Shown one piece after another: positions 54,846 through 63,677 of a DNA stretch of 64,000 bases (within the stretch, counting starts at the first letter, position 1; every line of letters begins with the position of its first letter). This stretch comes from Prevotella melaninogenica. GTDB taxonomy: Bacteria; Bacteroidota; Bacteroidia; Bacteroidales; Bacteroidaceae. A program made the position numbers and the translations under genes. The stretch covers positions 1,240,001-1,304,000 of the forward strand of contig NZ_CP072359.1 in assembly GCF_018128065.1 (NCBI RefSeq). Direction: 5' to 3'. The notes beneath the pieces were generated by a model. That model did no database searches. It was not told the DNA's origin and saw nothing but the letters and a program-made list of their open reading frames with translations.

Positions 54846-56450
54846 ATGAAATTTGCAATAATTGCAGCTGGTGATGGTTCGCGACTGGCTCAAGAAGGTG
54901 TCACCGAACCCAAGCCATTGGTAAGGGTGAGGGGAGAACGGCTTATAGACAGATTAATAAGGATTTTCATGGAAAATAATGCCACGGAAATTGTTGTTGT
55001 CTGTAATGAGCAAATGACTGATGTTACAAGCCATTTGAACGATATTCAAAGCAAAGGACTGAATGGTTTGACAGTTCCGCTACGTTTTGTTGTTAAGTCA
55101 ACACCCAGTTCAATGCATAGTTTCTATGAATTGCGTAATTTTCTTCGTGATGAACCTTTTATCCTGACAACAGTTGACACCATCTTTGACGAGCGTGAGT
55201 TTTATGATTATGTTTTGTCTTTCCAAGACAAGATAGCGCATGGCATAGACGCTTTGATGGGTGTTACTGATTATATTGATGATGAAAAACCACTTTATGT
55301 CGATGTTGATGATGCTATGTGTATTCATGGCTATTACGATAGTGCCCAAGCTGACTCTCACTTTATTTCCGCAGGTATATATGGCTTGACATTTTCTTCA
55401 CTTGCTATTCTTGAGAATTGTATAGCGAAAGGCGAACACAGAATGCGTAATTTTCAACGAGCTTTGGTTACTTCTGGCTTGCGAATAGAAGCTTATCCGC
55501 TGACAAAGGTGTTTGATATTGACCATATAGAGGATATAAAAAAGGCTAATGAAGGAGCAACATTGATTGCTTCCTGTTATAAGAGTAAGACTTTATTAGT
55601 ACAGCGGGCAGCATGCTATTCTCCTAATTCTGTGGAAAAAGACTTGGCTGTTTTACAAGAAGTTGCTTCCCTCTTGAAGAATGTACGGATGATATTCGAG
55701 GAAGAGTTGGTGAATTGTTATAATACTCATAATCAATCATTTTATTCTAATCCGTTAAACTTTTACGAAGAATATTGTCAGGTGTTTTCTATGGCTCGTA
55801 GCTCAATAGCTTTGGATTACCTTGAAAAGCTGGAACAAAAAGGTGTCTGCGTTCTTAATCCATCGGCTGGTGTACGGGCTTGTAAGAGAAGTTATGTAGA
55901 CAAAATAATGAGGGAAAGCAACCTTCCGTTACCACCCAGAGAAGGGCTTGACGGCTATTGGGTAAAACGTGCTGATGCTGCAGCGCAAAGCAAAGAAGAT
56001 ATATGTTTCTGTCATAATAAGGATGAAGTAGAACAAGCAAAGTCTGCTTTTATAGTGCGTGGTATCGTTGATGTTATTGTACAAGCACACGTGAAAGGTG
56101 ATGTAGTGAAGTTTTATGGTGTTGAAGGTACGGACTTTTTCCGTTTTTATTATTCTGGTGATGAAACAGAAACAAAATTTGGAGATGAAGAAAAGAATGG
56201 TAGACCGCAGTATTATCCTTTCTCATCATCTGCTTTGCAAGCTGATGCAGAGAGGTTATCATATTTGTTACAGACGCCTATTTATGGAGGTGATGCAATT
56301 GTGCGGGAAGACGGTAGTTATGTGATTATTGACTTTAACGACTTCCCCAGTTTCTCAAGATGTAGAAAGGAGGCAGCCCGAGCAATCGTTGAGCTGATGA
56401 ATGAGAAATCTGTTTCTCGTCATGTTTCTTCCTCTGGAGAAAAGTATTAA
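54846..56450 (+). CDS. nucleotidyltransferase / ATP-grasp fusion protein of the inositol-lipid cluster
   Basis: 534 residues in two parts. Residues 1-235 are a sugar-phosphate nucleotidyltransferase domain: FAIIAAGDGSRLAQEGVTEPKPLVRVRGERLIDRL (nucleotide and signature Lys) and LTTVDTIFDE (metal Asp). From about 240 to 525 the protein resembles an ATP-grasp ligase: VCVLNPSAGVRACKRSYVDKIMRES, VDVIVQAHVKGDVVKFYGV and the Mg-binding end VIIDFNDFPSFSRCRKEAA. This combination is not standard. In the cluster the first domain could charge inositol phosphate with CTP, or remodel the lipid head group; the ATP-grasp substrate is unknown. It is the first gene, 75 bp before the phosphatidyltransferase. 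Confidence 0.75.
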   Translation: MKFAIIAAGDGSRLAQEGVTEPKPLVRVRGERLIDRLIRIFMENNATEIVVVCNEQMTDVTSHLNDIQSKGLNGLTVPLRFVVKSTPSSMHSFYELRNFLRDEPFILTTVDTIFDEREFYDYVLSFQDKIAHGIDALMGVTDYIDDEKPLYVDVDDAMCIHGYYDSAQADSHFISAGIYGLTFSSLAILENCIAKGEHRMRNFQRALVTSGLRIEAYPLTKVFDIDHIEDIKKANEGATLIASCYKSKTLLVQRAACYSPNSVEKDLAVLQEVASLLKNVRMIFEEELVNCYNTHNQSFYSNPLNFYEEYCQVFSMARSSIALDYLEKLEQKGVCVLNPSAGVRACKRSYVDKIMRESNLPLPPREGLDGYWVKRADAAAQSKEDICFCHNKDEVEQAKSAFIVRGIVDVIVQAHVKGDVVKFYGVEGTDFFRFYYSGDETETKFGDEEKNGRPQYYPFSSSALQADAERLSYLLQTPIYGGDAIVREDGSYVIIDFNDFPSFSRCRKEAARAIVELMNEKSVSRHVSSSGEKY

Positions 56451-56525
56451 GTTTAAGTGAATGATTATAGTAAACTGATAACCTCCTGTCTTTCATTCCG
56501 TTTCGCCTATAACAATTAGAATATA

Positions 56526-57569
56526 ATGACAAAAGAACAACAAAATAATAGAACAACTTCTCAACAAACATCGGATAATCCTCATTTATCCGCACAATCC
56601 TCTTCCCCTTATTTAGGTGATGGGGAAGAAAGAAGAGCGGGTTTTTTGAATCTTCTTCGTGCTTCTTTCAAATCAATGGACACAGAAGAATGGCTTGATA
56701 TCTATTTTACTCGTCCTATAGGATTAGCGTTTGCTTTGTTTTGGCATCGTTTGGGTGTAAGTCCAAATAGTATAACCATTTTGTCTATCTTTCTTGGTAT
56801 TGGTGCGGGAGTGATGTTCTTCTTTACAGATACCTTGCATAACATTTTAGGTATAATCCTTTTGATGTTAGCCAACTTCTGTGATTCAACTGACGGACAG
56901 TTAGCACGACTAACGAATCAGAAATCTATGAAGGGGCGCTGTTTAGATGGGTTCGCAGGTGACGTTTGGTTCTTTTCAATTTATCTTGCTATTGTCTTCC
57001 GACTTTGGCATCAACCCATACCAGGTACATCAATGGTGTGGGGCTTTTGGGGATTAGCTTTGACAGTCGTTGCAAGTTTGTTATGCCATTCTCCGCAAAG
57101 TTCGTTAAGCGATTACTATCGACAGGTCCACCTTTATTTCTTAAAAGGTAAGGAAGGTTCAGAATTGGATTCCTACGAGCGTGAACATGCTATTACTGAA
57201 AGTCTGAAAGGAAAGAAAGGGGTCTTTTGGGACCGTGCTTTTCATAGTAATTATCAGCGTTATTGTAAGAGTCAGGAGCGCAGAACGCCAGCCTTTCAAG
57301 AGTTTCATGCAGCGTTGATAGAAAAGTATGGAAGTGTGGATAAAGTTTCTCAGGAACTTAAAGCTCGCTTCTTGGTAGGGAGTAGACCGCTGATGCCTTT
57401 TACAAATTTCTTATCTTTTAATAGTCGTGCTTTTCTTATCTATATCACTTGCTTGCTAAATTGTCCGTGGATTTATTTACTGTTTGAAATCACTTTATAT
57501 AACTTGCTGTATATCTATATGCACAAGAAGCATGAAGATTTATGTAAACGTCTTATGCTAAAGGAGTAA
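56526..57569 (+). CDS. CDP-alcohol phosphatidyltransferase (probable phosphatidylinositol-phosphate synthase)
   Basis: 347 residues, longer than PgsA or PssA (about 180-240). The family motif is complete: CDSTDGQLARLTNQKSMKGRCLDGFAGDVWF, fitting D-G-x2-A-R-x8-G-x3-D-x3-D. About six membrane helices; a cytosolic N-terminal part (residues 1-60) and an inserted loop of about 100 residues (KGKEGSELDSYEREHAITESLKGKKGVFW) precede the last helices. With inositol-phosphate synthase two genes downstream, the likely reaction is CDP-diacylglycerol (or CDP-inositol) plus inositol phosphate to a phosphoinositide. It has a close counterpart, as I recall, in the inositol-lipid locus of B. thetaiotaomicron. 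Confidence 0.82.
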   Translation: MTKEQQNNRTTSQQTSDNPHLSAQSSSPYLGDGEERRAGFLNLLRASFKSMDTEEWLDIYFTRPIGLAFALFWHRLGVSPNSITILSIFLGIGAGVMFFFTDTLHNILGIILLMLANFCDSTDGQLARLTNQKSMKGRCLDGFAGDVWFFSIYLAIVFRLWHQPIPGTSMVWGFWGLALTVVASLLCHSPQSSLSDYYRQVHLYFLKGKEGSELDSYEREHAITESLKGKKGVFWDRAFHSNYQRYCKSQERRTPAFQEFHAALIEKYGSVDKVSQELKARFLVGSRPLMPFTNFLSFNSRAFLIYITCLLNCPWIYLLFEITLYNLLYIYMHKKHEDLCKRLMLKE

Positions 57570-57691
57570 TCAAGGCATGTTTCTTCAGGTTGATTAAAAT
57601 GGAGTTTGCGGTTAAAGAAAGACTTTATGTAGTCTGTTTTAATCCTTGAAGAACAGTGTTATACAATATAATATTACTTAAATAGTTCAGA

Positions 57692-58474
57692 ATGAACAAG
57701 GAGTTAAATAATATTTTAGCAGATGAAGAAACGATACTTTCTTCTCAAGATAGTGAGCAGGGAGAGTTAACTCTTCTTTTTGACTTTGGTGGAACGCTTG
57801 ATACCGCAGGTTGTCACTGGGGAAGGTTTCTTTGGTATGCATACAAAAGGAACGAAATTCATGTGTCAGAAGAGCAGTTCCGTGAAGCCTATGTACATGC
57901 AGAGCGTTCCTTAGGGAAGCTGCCTATTATACAGTCACATGACACATTCCTCTCAATGTTAACGAATAAGTTAAGAATAGAGTTTGAATACTTACTTAGT
58001 TGTGGCTGGTTAGCGGTAGATAGGGTTGAGGCTGAACGGATGCAAAGAGTTCTGCTGAATGATATTTATGAGAGGGTGAAAGCCAATATCTCTGATAGTA
58101 AGAGTGTGCTGACTGGTCTAAAGAAGAAGCATAGAATGGGATTAGTTACAAACTTCTATGGGAATATGTCGGTTGTTCTTGATGAGTTTGACTTGTCCTC
58201 ACTCTTTGAAACTGTTACGGAGAGTGCTGTTGTAGGAGTTCGGAAACCTGATCCTCTGATATTTAGTTTGGCGGTGAAAAGTCTGAAGGTAAAGGCTGAT
58301 GAAGTTGTTGTGATTGGTGACAGTTATACAAAAGACATACTTCCTTCTCATGAAATAGGGTGTAAAACCGTTTGGTTGAAAGGCGAGGGATGGACAATAG
58401 AAGAGCCAACATCGTGTGTGGCTGATTATGTAATCAAAGATTTAAGAGAACTACAACCTATATTAAGACAATAA
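57692..58474 (+). CDS. HAD-superfamily protein of the inositol-lipid cluster
   Basis: 260 residues. A HAD fold is shown by LLFDFGGTLDTAG (motif I), LVTNFYGNMS (II), VGVRKPDPLIF (III) and VVIGDSYTKDILPSHEIG (IV). Motif I has Gly where most phosphatases carry the second Asp (D-x-D), so acid/base catalysis may differ; haloacid dehalogenases and some phosphohydrolases also lack it. By position it may remove phosphate from phosphatidylinositol phosphate or act on a head-group intermediate; this is inference. It lies 122 bp after the transferase and 41 bp before inositol-phosphate synthase. Confidence 0.75.
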   Translation: MNKELNNILADEETILSSQDSEQGELTLLFDFGGTLDTAGCHWGRFLWYAYKRNEIHVSEEQFREAYVHAERSLGKLPIIQSHDTFLSMLTNKLRIEFEYLLSCGWLAVDRVEAERMQRVLLNDIYERVKANISDSKSVLTGLKKKHRMGLVTNFYGNMSVVLDEFDLSSLFETVTESAVVGVRKPDPLIFSLAVKSLKVKADEVVVIGDSYTKDILPSHEIGCKTVWLKGEGWTIEEPTSCVADYVIKDLRELQPILRQ

Positions 58475-58515
58475 ACGACGCTTTAATGCGTTAATTGAAT
58501 ATTGTAGTAATAATC

Positions 58516-59823
58516 ATGAAGCAAACAAACGTAAAGCCTGCAGAAGGCAAATTGGGTATAATGGTCGTTGGTTGCGGCGCTGTTGCTACGACCTTCATGA
58601 CTGGAGTGTTAATGACACGCAAGGGTCTTACGAAGCCTATTGGCTCTATGACTCAATACGATAAAATTCGTGTGGGACGCGGAACTGATAAGAAATATCT
58701 TCATTATAAAGATATTGTTCCATTGGCAAACTTAGACGATATTATCTTTGGTACTTGGGATGTCTATCCTCAGAATGCTTATCAGGCTGCTGTATATGCT
58801 GAAGTGTTGAAAGCAAAGGATATTGAACCGGTTCGTGAGGAACTGATGGCTATTAAGCCTCTGAAGGCAGCTTTCGATAGAAACTATGCTAAGCGATTGG
58901 ATGGTGACAACGTAAAAGACTGCAAGACACGCTGGGATATGGTGCTTGAATTGCAGAAAGACATTCAGAACTTTAAGAAAGAGAATGGTTGTCAGCGCAT
59001 TGTTGTTATCTGGGCTGCATCAACAGAGATTTATGTTCCTTACGATGAGCAGTATCACAAGACGCTTGAGCAGTTAGAGTCGGCTATGAAGACGGACGAT
59101 AGAGAGCACATCGCCCCATCTATGTGTTACGCATACGCAGCATTGACAGAAGGCTGTCCGTTTATCATGGGTGCTCCTAACACTACGGTTGACATACCTG
59201 CCATGTGGGAGTTGGCTGAGAAAACACATATGCCTATTGCTGGCAAGGACTTCAAGACAGGACAGACATTGGTTAAATCGGGTTTTGCCCCAATTATTAA
59301 GACACGCAATCTTGGACTTGCTGGTTGGTTCTCTACCAATATCTTGGGTAATCGCGACGGCTTAGTGCTTGATGAACCCGCTAATTTCCATACAAAGGAA
59401 GTAAGTAAACTGTCGACTCTTGAGACCATTTGTAGGGGTGATGAACAGCCCGATCTTTATGGTAATATCTATCATAAAGTGCGTATTAATTATTACCCAC
59501 CTCGTAATGATGATAAAGAAGGATGGGACAATATTGACATCTTTGGCTGGATGGGTTATCCAATGCAGATAAAGATTAATTTCCTTTGTCGTGATTCCAT
59601 CCTTGCTGCACCATTGCTTCTTGACCTTACGTTGCTCTCTGATCTTGCTGCACGTGCTGGTCGTTATGGTATTCAGCGTTTCTTGAGTATCTTCCTCAAG
59701 AGTCCAATGCACGATTTTACACGTGGTGAGGAAGCTGTCAACAACCTATTTGAACAGTACACAATGTTGAAGAATGCGATTCGTGAGATGGGTGGATACG
59801 AAGCTGATGAAGAGATTGATTAG
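58516..59823 (+). CDS. myo-inositol-1-phosphate synthase
   Basis: Converts glucose 6-phosphate to inositol 3-phosphate with bound NAD. 435 residues from ATG 58516 (MKQTNVKPAEGKLGIMVVGCGAVATTF); the upstream TTG at 58495 is less likely. The Rossmann start GIMVVGCGAVATTFMTG, WAASTEIYVPYDEQYH and AGKDFKTGQTLVKSGFAP with the catalytic Lys region and LGNRDGLVLDEPANFHTKEVSK identify the family. The architecture is that of the Bacteroidetes/eukaryote-like class. It supplies inositol to the other three genes. Inositol lipids are uncommon in bacteria. Confidence 0.95.
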   Translation: MKQTNVKPAEGKLGIMVVGCGAVATTFMTGVLMTRKGLTKPIGSMTQYDKIRVGRGTDKKYLHYKDIVPLANLDDIIFGTWDVYPQNAYQAAVYAEVLKAKDIEPVREELMAIKPLKAAFDRNYAKRLDGDNVKDCKTRWDMVLELQKDIQNFKKENGCQRIVVIWAASTEIYVPYDEQYHKTLEQLESAMKTDDREHIAPSMCYAYAALTEGCPFIMGAPNTTVDIPAMWELAEKTHMPIAGKDFKTGQTLVKSGFAPIIKTRNLGLAGWFSTNILGNRDGLVLDEPANFHTKEVSKLSTLETICRGDEQPDLYGNIYHKVRINYYPPRNDDKEGWDNIDIFGWMGYPMQIKINFLCRDSILAAPLLLDLTLLSDLAARAGRYGIQRFLSIFLKSPMHDFTRGEEAVNNLFEQYTMLKNAIREMGGYEADEEID

Positions 59824-59914
59824 AAGTCTTATCAATTCTCAAAGCAGCAGAAGACTTCTTGGATGCAGAGCGGCTATGGTAGGCTGTTCTGCATTGCCTA
59901 AAATAAAGTAAGAT

Positions 59915-62716
59915 ATGAATAAGTTATTAAGACTCAATAAACACAAACATATATCTTTTGTCTTCAATAAGGCAAAAGAAAAGCTACAAATGATAAAGGG
60001 CAGGGTGATTATCTCTCTTCTCTTCTTGTTTGTTTCATTTACGACACAAGCTTATCCTTTTAAGACTTTGTTTATTAACTCAAAGTCTAATGTTGTGCGC
60101 ATTGACTCTTTATTATTAGGCAACGACTCTTTATTAACAGCCACTGACTCTATGGCAATGGCTACTGACTCGCTTCTACAAATGATGGATTCTTTGGCTA
60201 AGGTTGCTGTAAAACCAGCCGTAATAAACAGTACGCTACTACAATGTTACGTGGTTGACTGGCAGACGGGGGATAGTATTCCTTACGCAAATGCCGTCTA
60301 TCGTAATATGAAATTAGGTGTCTCAAGTGATGCAAATGGTCATTTCTCTATAGAACGAAAGGTGGGGGAGCAACTTACTATAACTGCTATAGGATATAAG
60401 CCTCGTAATATTAAGATAACTGCACATACTTCAAGAGAGTTGAAAGTTACGCTTATAGCAGACTCAAAGCAACTTCAGGGGATTGTGGTGAAGGCTAAGC
60501 GACGCCATAAGTATTCGCGAAAGAATAATCCTGCGGTAGAGTTGATGAAGCGTGTTATTGCTGCGAAGAAACAAACTCATTTGGAAAACCATGATTACTA
60601 TCAGTATGATAAGTACCAGAAGGTGACGATTGCTTTTAATAACCTTACACCTGATGATCTCGAAGGCACTATGTTTAAGAAAGCACCGTGGCTTCTCGAT
60701 CAAGTTGAGACTTGTTCTTATAATAATAAACTCATCCTTCCTATCTCCGTAGATGAAACGCTTACGCAGCATCTTTATCGTAAGAATCCCCGTGATGTAA
60801 AAGATATTGTATTGGGACAATCTACCAAAGGTATTTCAAAACTGATACAAACGGGTGAAGCATTGAATACGATTGTCAAGGATCTCTTTAAGGATATCGA
60901 CCTCTATGATGACCAAATAGATCTTCTTCAGAAGCGTTTTCCTTCACCAATTGGTTCAACGGCAATCTCTTTCTATCATTTTTATATAGATGATACGGTT
61001 TATGTAAATCAGGACCAGTGTATTCGTTTGCAGTTTATGCCAGCCAATCAGCAGGACTTCGGATTTCGTGGAGAATTGTATGTCTTGAATGATAGCTCTC
61101 TTCATGTGAAGAAGTGTGACATGCAGTTACCTGCCAATACGGGTGTCAACTTTGTTGATGCAATGAAATTCCAGCAGGAGTTTACGAAATTAAGTAATGG
61201 GGAATGGGCATTGACAACAGACAATATGATTGCTGAATTGAAGCTAACCGATTTCCTGCAACGTGCTATCGTTATCCGTACGACAGGTATGACAAACTAT
61301 GCCTTTGCTCCAATTGACGACAAATTGTTTAAGGGTAAGGCAAAAGTTATATACGATTCTAATGCTAAGATGCGTGATAATGACTTTTGGGCATCACATC
61401 GTACAATAAAACTGACGAAGAGTGAGGCTGGTATGGACTCATTCATCAAACGTATGGCGAGTACCAAACATTTTAAGTGGGTGATGTTTGCATCAAAGGC
61501 GTTGATAGAGAACTTTATTGAAACAGGTTCTGAGGATAAGCCAAGTAAGTTTGATCTTGGTCCTGTCAATACTTTCATCTCTAAGAACTTTGTTGATGGT
61601 ATTCGCTTGCGTGCCTCTGCTCGTACGACAGCCAAACTTAATCCTCATTGGTTCTTTGAGGGCTATTATGCTTATGGGACGAAGTCACATCATAATTATT
61701 ACGATGCAAAGGTAACTTATTCGTTTAATAAGCCAGAGTATCAACCAATAGAATTTCCTATTCGTACTATTTCAATAGAATCAACAAGTGATGTAGAGTC
61801 TCCATCAGACAAGTATCTGAAACATAATAAGGATAATATTTTCATGACGTTTCGACCTGTAAAGGTTGAGCAGATGTATTTTGTTAATCGTCAGAAGATA
61901 AACTTTATGTGGGAGACGAGCTATGGATTGGCTACCAGTTTTGAGCTTCGGACGGAAAGTAACAAGCCAACAGGAAAACTTGTATATGAGAAGATGGATG
62001 GTACATTGGTCGATAAACTACGTATGAGTGAAGTTATTCTTGAACTCAATTACCGTCCTGGGCAATCTTATGTTAACTCAAAACAACGGCGTATGATGGT
62101 GAATCTTGATGCACCAGAATTTAAACTTACGCATACAATGGGTATCAAGCATTTCTTGGGTAGTGATTTTAATACTAATTTTACAGAGATTTCTGTTTAT
62201 AAACGTTTTTGGTTAGGTAGCTGGGGACATTTTGATACACGCATTCAAGGTGGTGCACAATGGAACAAGGTACCATTTCAGTTCCTTATCACTCCTCCTG
62301 TTAATACTTCTTATTTTGAGAATCAAGGAACCTTCAATCTTATGAACGGACTTGAATTCCTTAACGATCGATATGCGATGTTTAATTTGGCTTGGGACTT
62401 AGAGGGGAAGATTTTCAACCGTCTTCCTCTTGTCAAGAAACTTAAATGGCGTGAGTATGTTGCATTTAAAGGAATGTGGGGACATTTGACAGATAAGAAC
62501 AATCCATATTTACCGCAGAATGCTAATGATGCAGAATTGTATAAGTTCCCTGTCGATACACGTGTTATGACGCACGACCCTTACATGGAATTTGTTGTCG
62601 GAATACATAATATCTTCAAGTGTTTGGAGGTCGATTATGTTCGTCGACTTACTTATACGAATGCACCAGGCATATCAAAGAATGGTATCAGATTTGGTTT
62701 TAATCTGGTTTTCTAA
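59915..62716 (+). CDS. DUF5686 and carboxypeptidase-regulatory-like domain outer-membrane protein
   Basis: 933 residues from ATG 59915; Met26 (59990, MIKGRVIISLLFLFVSFTTQAYP) gives a cleaner signal peptide and may be the true start. After the signal comes a 35-residue tandem heptad segment (D-S-L/M every seven residues). Residues about 105-195 form a carboxypeptidase D regulatory-like domain (LQCYVVDWQTGDSIPYANAVYRN, SSDANGHFSIERKVGEQLTITAIGYKPR). The rest is a long beta-rich DUF5686 region ending in a barrel strand (GIRFGFNLVF). The family is common and uncharacterised in Bacteroidetes. It follows the inositol cluster by 91 bp on the same strand; a link to lipid handling is only suggested by position. 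Confidence 0.85.
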   Translation: MNKLLRLNKHKHISFVFNKAKEKLQMIKGRVIISLLFLFVSFTTQAYPFKTLFINSKSNVVRIDSLLLGNDSLLTATDSMAMATDSLLQMMDSLAKVAVKPAVINSTLLQCYVVDWQTGDSIPYANAVYRNMKLGVSSDANGHFSIERKVGEQLTITAIGYKPRNIKITAHTSRELKVTLIADSKQLQGIVVKAKRRHKYSRKNNPAVELMKRVIAAKKQTHLENHDYYQYDKYQKVTIAFNNLTPDDLEGTMFKKAPWLLDQVETCSYNNKLILPISVDETLTQHLYRKNPRDVKDIVLGQSTKGISKLIQTGEALNTIVKDLFKDIDLYDDQIDLLQKRFPSPIGSTAISFYHFYIDDTVYVNQDQCIRLQFMPANQQDFGFRGELYVLNDSSLHVKKCDMQLPANTGVNFVDAMKFQQEFTKLSNGEWALTTDNMIAELKLTDFLQRAIVIRTTGMTNYAFAPIDDKLFKGKAKVIYDSNAKMRDNDFWASHRTIKLTKSEAGMDSFIKRMASTKHFKWVMFASKALIENFIETGSEDKPSKFDLGPVNTFISKNFVDGIRLRASARTTAKLNPHWFFEGYYAYGTKSHHNYYDAKVTYSFNKPEYQPIEFPIRTISIESTSDVESPSDKYLKHNKDNIFMTFRPVKVEQMYFVNRQKINFMWETSYGLATSFELRTESNKPTGKLVYEKMDGTLVDKLRMSEVILELNYRPGQSYVNSKQRRMMVNLDAPEFKLTHTMGIKHFLGSDFNTNFTEISVYKRFWLGSWGHFDTRIQGGAQWNKVPFQFLITPPVNTSYFENQGTFNLMNGLEFLNDRYAMFNLAWDLEGKIFNRLPLVKKLKWREYVAFKGMWGHLTDKNNPYLPQNANDAELYKFPVDTRVMTHDPYMEFVVGIHNIFKCLEVDYVRRLTYTNAPGISKNGIRFGFNLVF
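60104..60208 (+). repeat. tandem 21-nt coding repeat (five heptapeptides)
   Basis: DSLLLGN, DSLLTAT, DSMAMAT, DSLLQMM and DSLAKVA follow one another without gap. The DNA units have diverged except around GACTCTTTA, so it is an old expansion. Confidence 0.8.
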
Positions 62717-62748
62717 GCCTTATAGATAAATATAATTGTTCGTTCGGT

Positions 62749-63132
62749 ATGATAAAGGATATTCTCTTAGTAGGTATTGGGAGTTTCGTTGGTGGCAGTC
62801 TTCGAATGGTTATCTCGAAATATGTACAACTTACCGTAGCAGGTTCATTCCCTTTGGGAACAATGGTTGTCAATGTGCTTGGCTGTTTCCTTATAGGTAT
62901 CTTCTCTTCATTAACTAATGATCATGGAGGTATTAGTCCTGCAGTCCGCCTTATGCTTACAACAGGTTTTTGTGGAGGTTTTACGACTTTCTCAACCTTT
63001 ATGAATGAGCATGCAACGTTATTAAAGGGAGGGGATGGTTTTATGATTTCTTCCCTTTACATCATTGCCTCTCTTGCATTAGGCTTTATCGCTTTATTAG
63101 CAGGTCGCCACCTTGTTATGTCTTTTCAATGA
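62749..63132 (+). CDS. crcB: fluoride ion exporter CrcB/Fluc
   Basis: 127 residues, four helices, dual-topology fluoride channel that keeps cytoplasmic fluoride low. Conserved pore motifs: GGSLRMVISKYV, GTMVVNVLGCFLIGIF (pore Asn) and TTGFCGGFTTFSTFMNE (the Phe box and sodium site). It starts 33 bp after the DUF5686 gene, possibly in the same transcript. No fluoride riboswitch can be seen in the short gap. Confidence 0.95.
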   Translation: MIKDILLVGIGSFVGGSLRMVISKYVQLTVAGSFPLGTMVVNVLGCFLIGIFSSLTNDHGGISPAVRLMLTTGFCGGFTTFSTFMNEHATLLKGGDGFMISSLYIIASLALGFIALLAGRHLVMSFQ

Positions 63133-63270
63133 TGTAACTGTATTGCTTGTTTGGCCTATTTAGATGTAAAGGTAATGATTACTTATATGAATGACGTAGG
63201 TGTTATATCCTTTTGATAATACAACTCTTTTCTTCCGTCAGGGTTATGTATAGCGAGCAATCTACCAACA

Positions 63271-63305
63271 GCACGAATGGTGTTTGGCGTTCGCACCATA
63301 TGTGC
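63271..63305. repeat. GCAC-type hairpin remnant before fabD
   Basis: GCACGAATGGTG pairs with CACCATATGTGC (two mismatches) and is followed by TGAGCCTTAACAC, as in the MITE-like elements. The remaining interval 63133-63628 has no gene. Confidence 0.5.
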
Positions 63306-63628
63306 TGAGCCTTAACACAGATGGAGAGGATGACTTTCGAAACTTGTGACAGACTTTATAAGAATAGGTGAACAAAAGACTTATTCAGTTTATAAAGGGT
63401 AATCTGTGCTTTCTTAGAGGCAAACTCAAGGTGTCGGGAATTCAGACAATGCGAGTTGGCGTTGGCAGTTTATGACCACCCCCTTTTCTTGTACACACCT
63501 AATGGATTCAGTCTTGTTGGTGCAAAATACATAGTGGAAATAACAAGATTTCTTTTCTACGAGCTAAGAGTGATGCAAACCACGTTGTGTTTTTTACTTA
63601 GTTTCTTTTCTATCTCCTTTCTTTTCTG

Positions 63629-63636
63629 TACCTTTG
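63629..63636 (+). promoter_or_regulatory. -7 box of fabD
   Basis: TACCTTTG, 41 bp before the ATG; the -33 region is only T-rich. Confidence 0.6.
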
Positions 63637-63677
63637 CACTCTGTAGAATATTAATAATTAAACAATTCAATAGTAAT

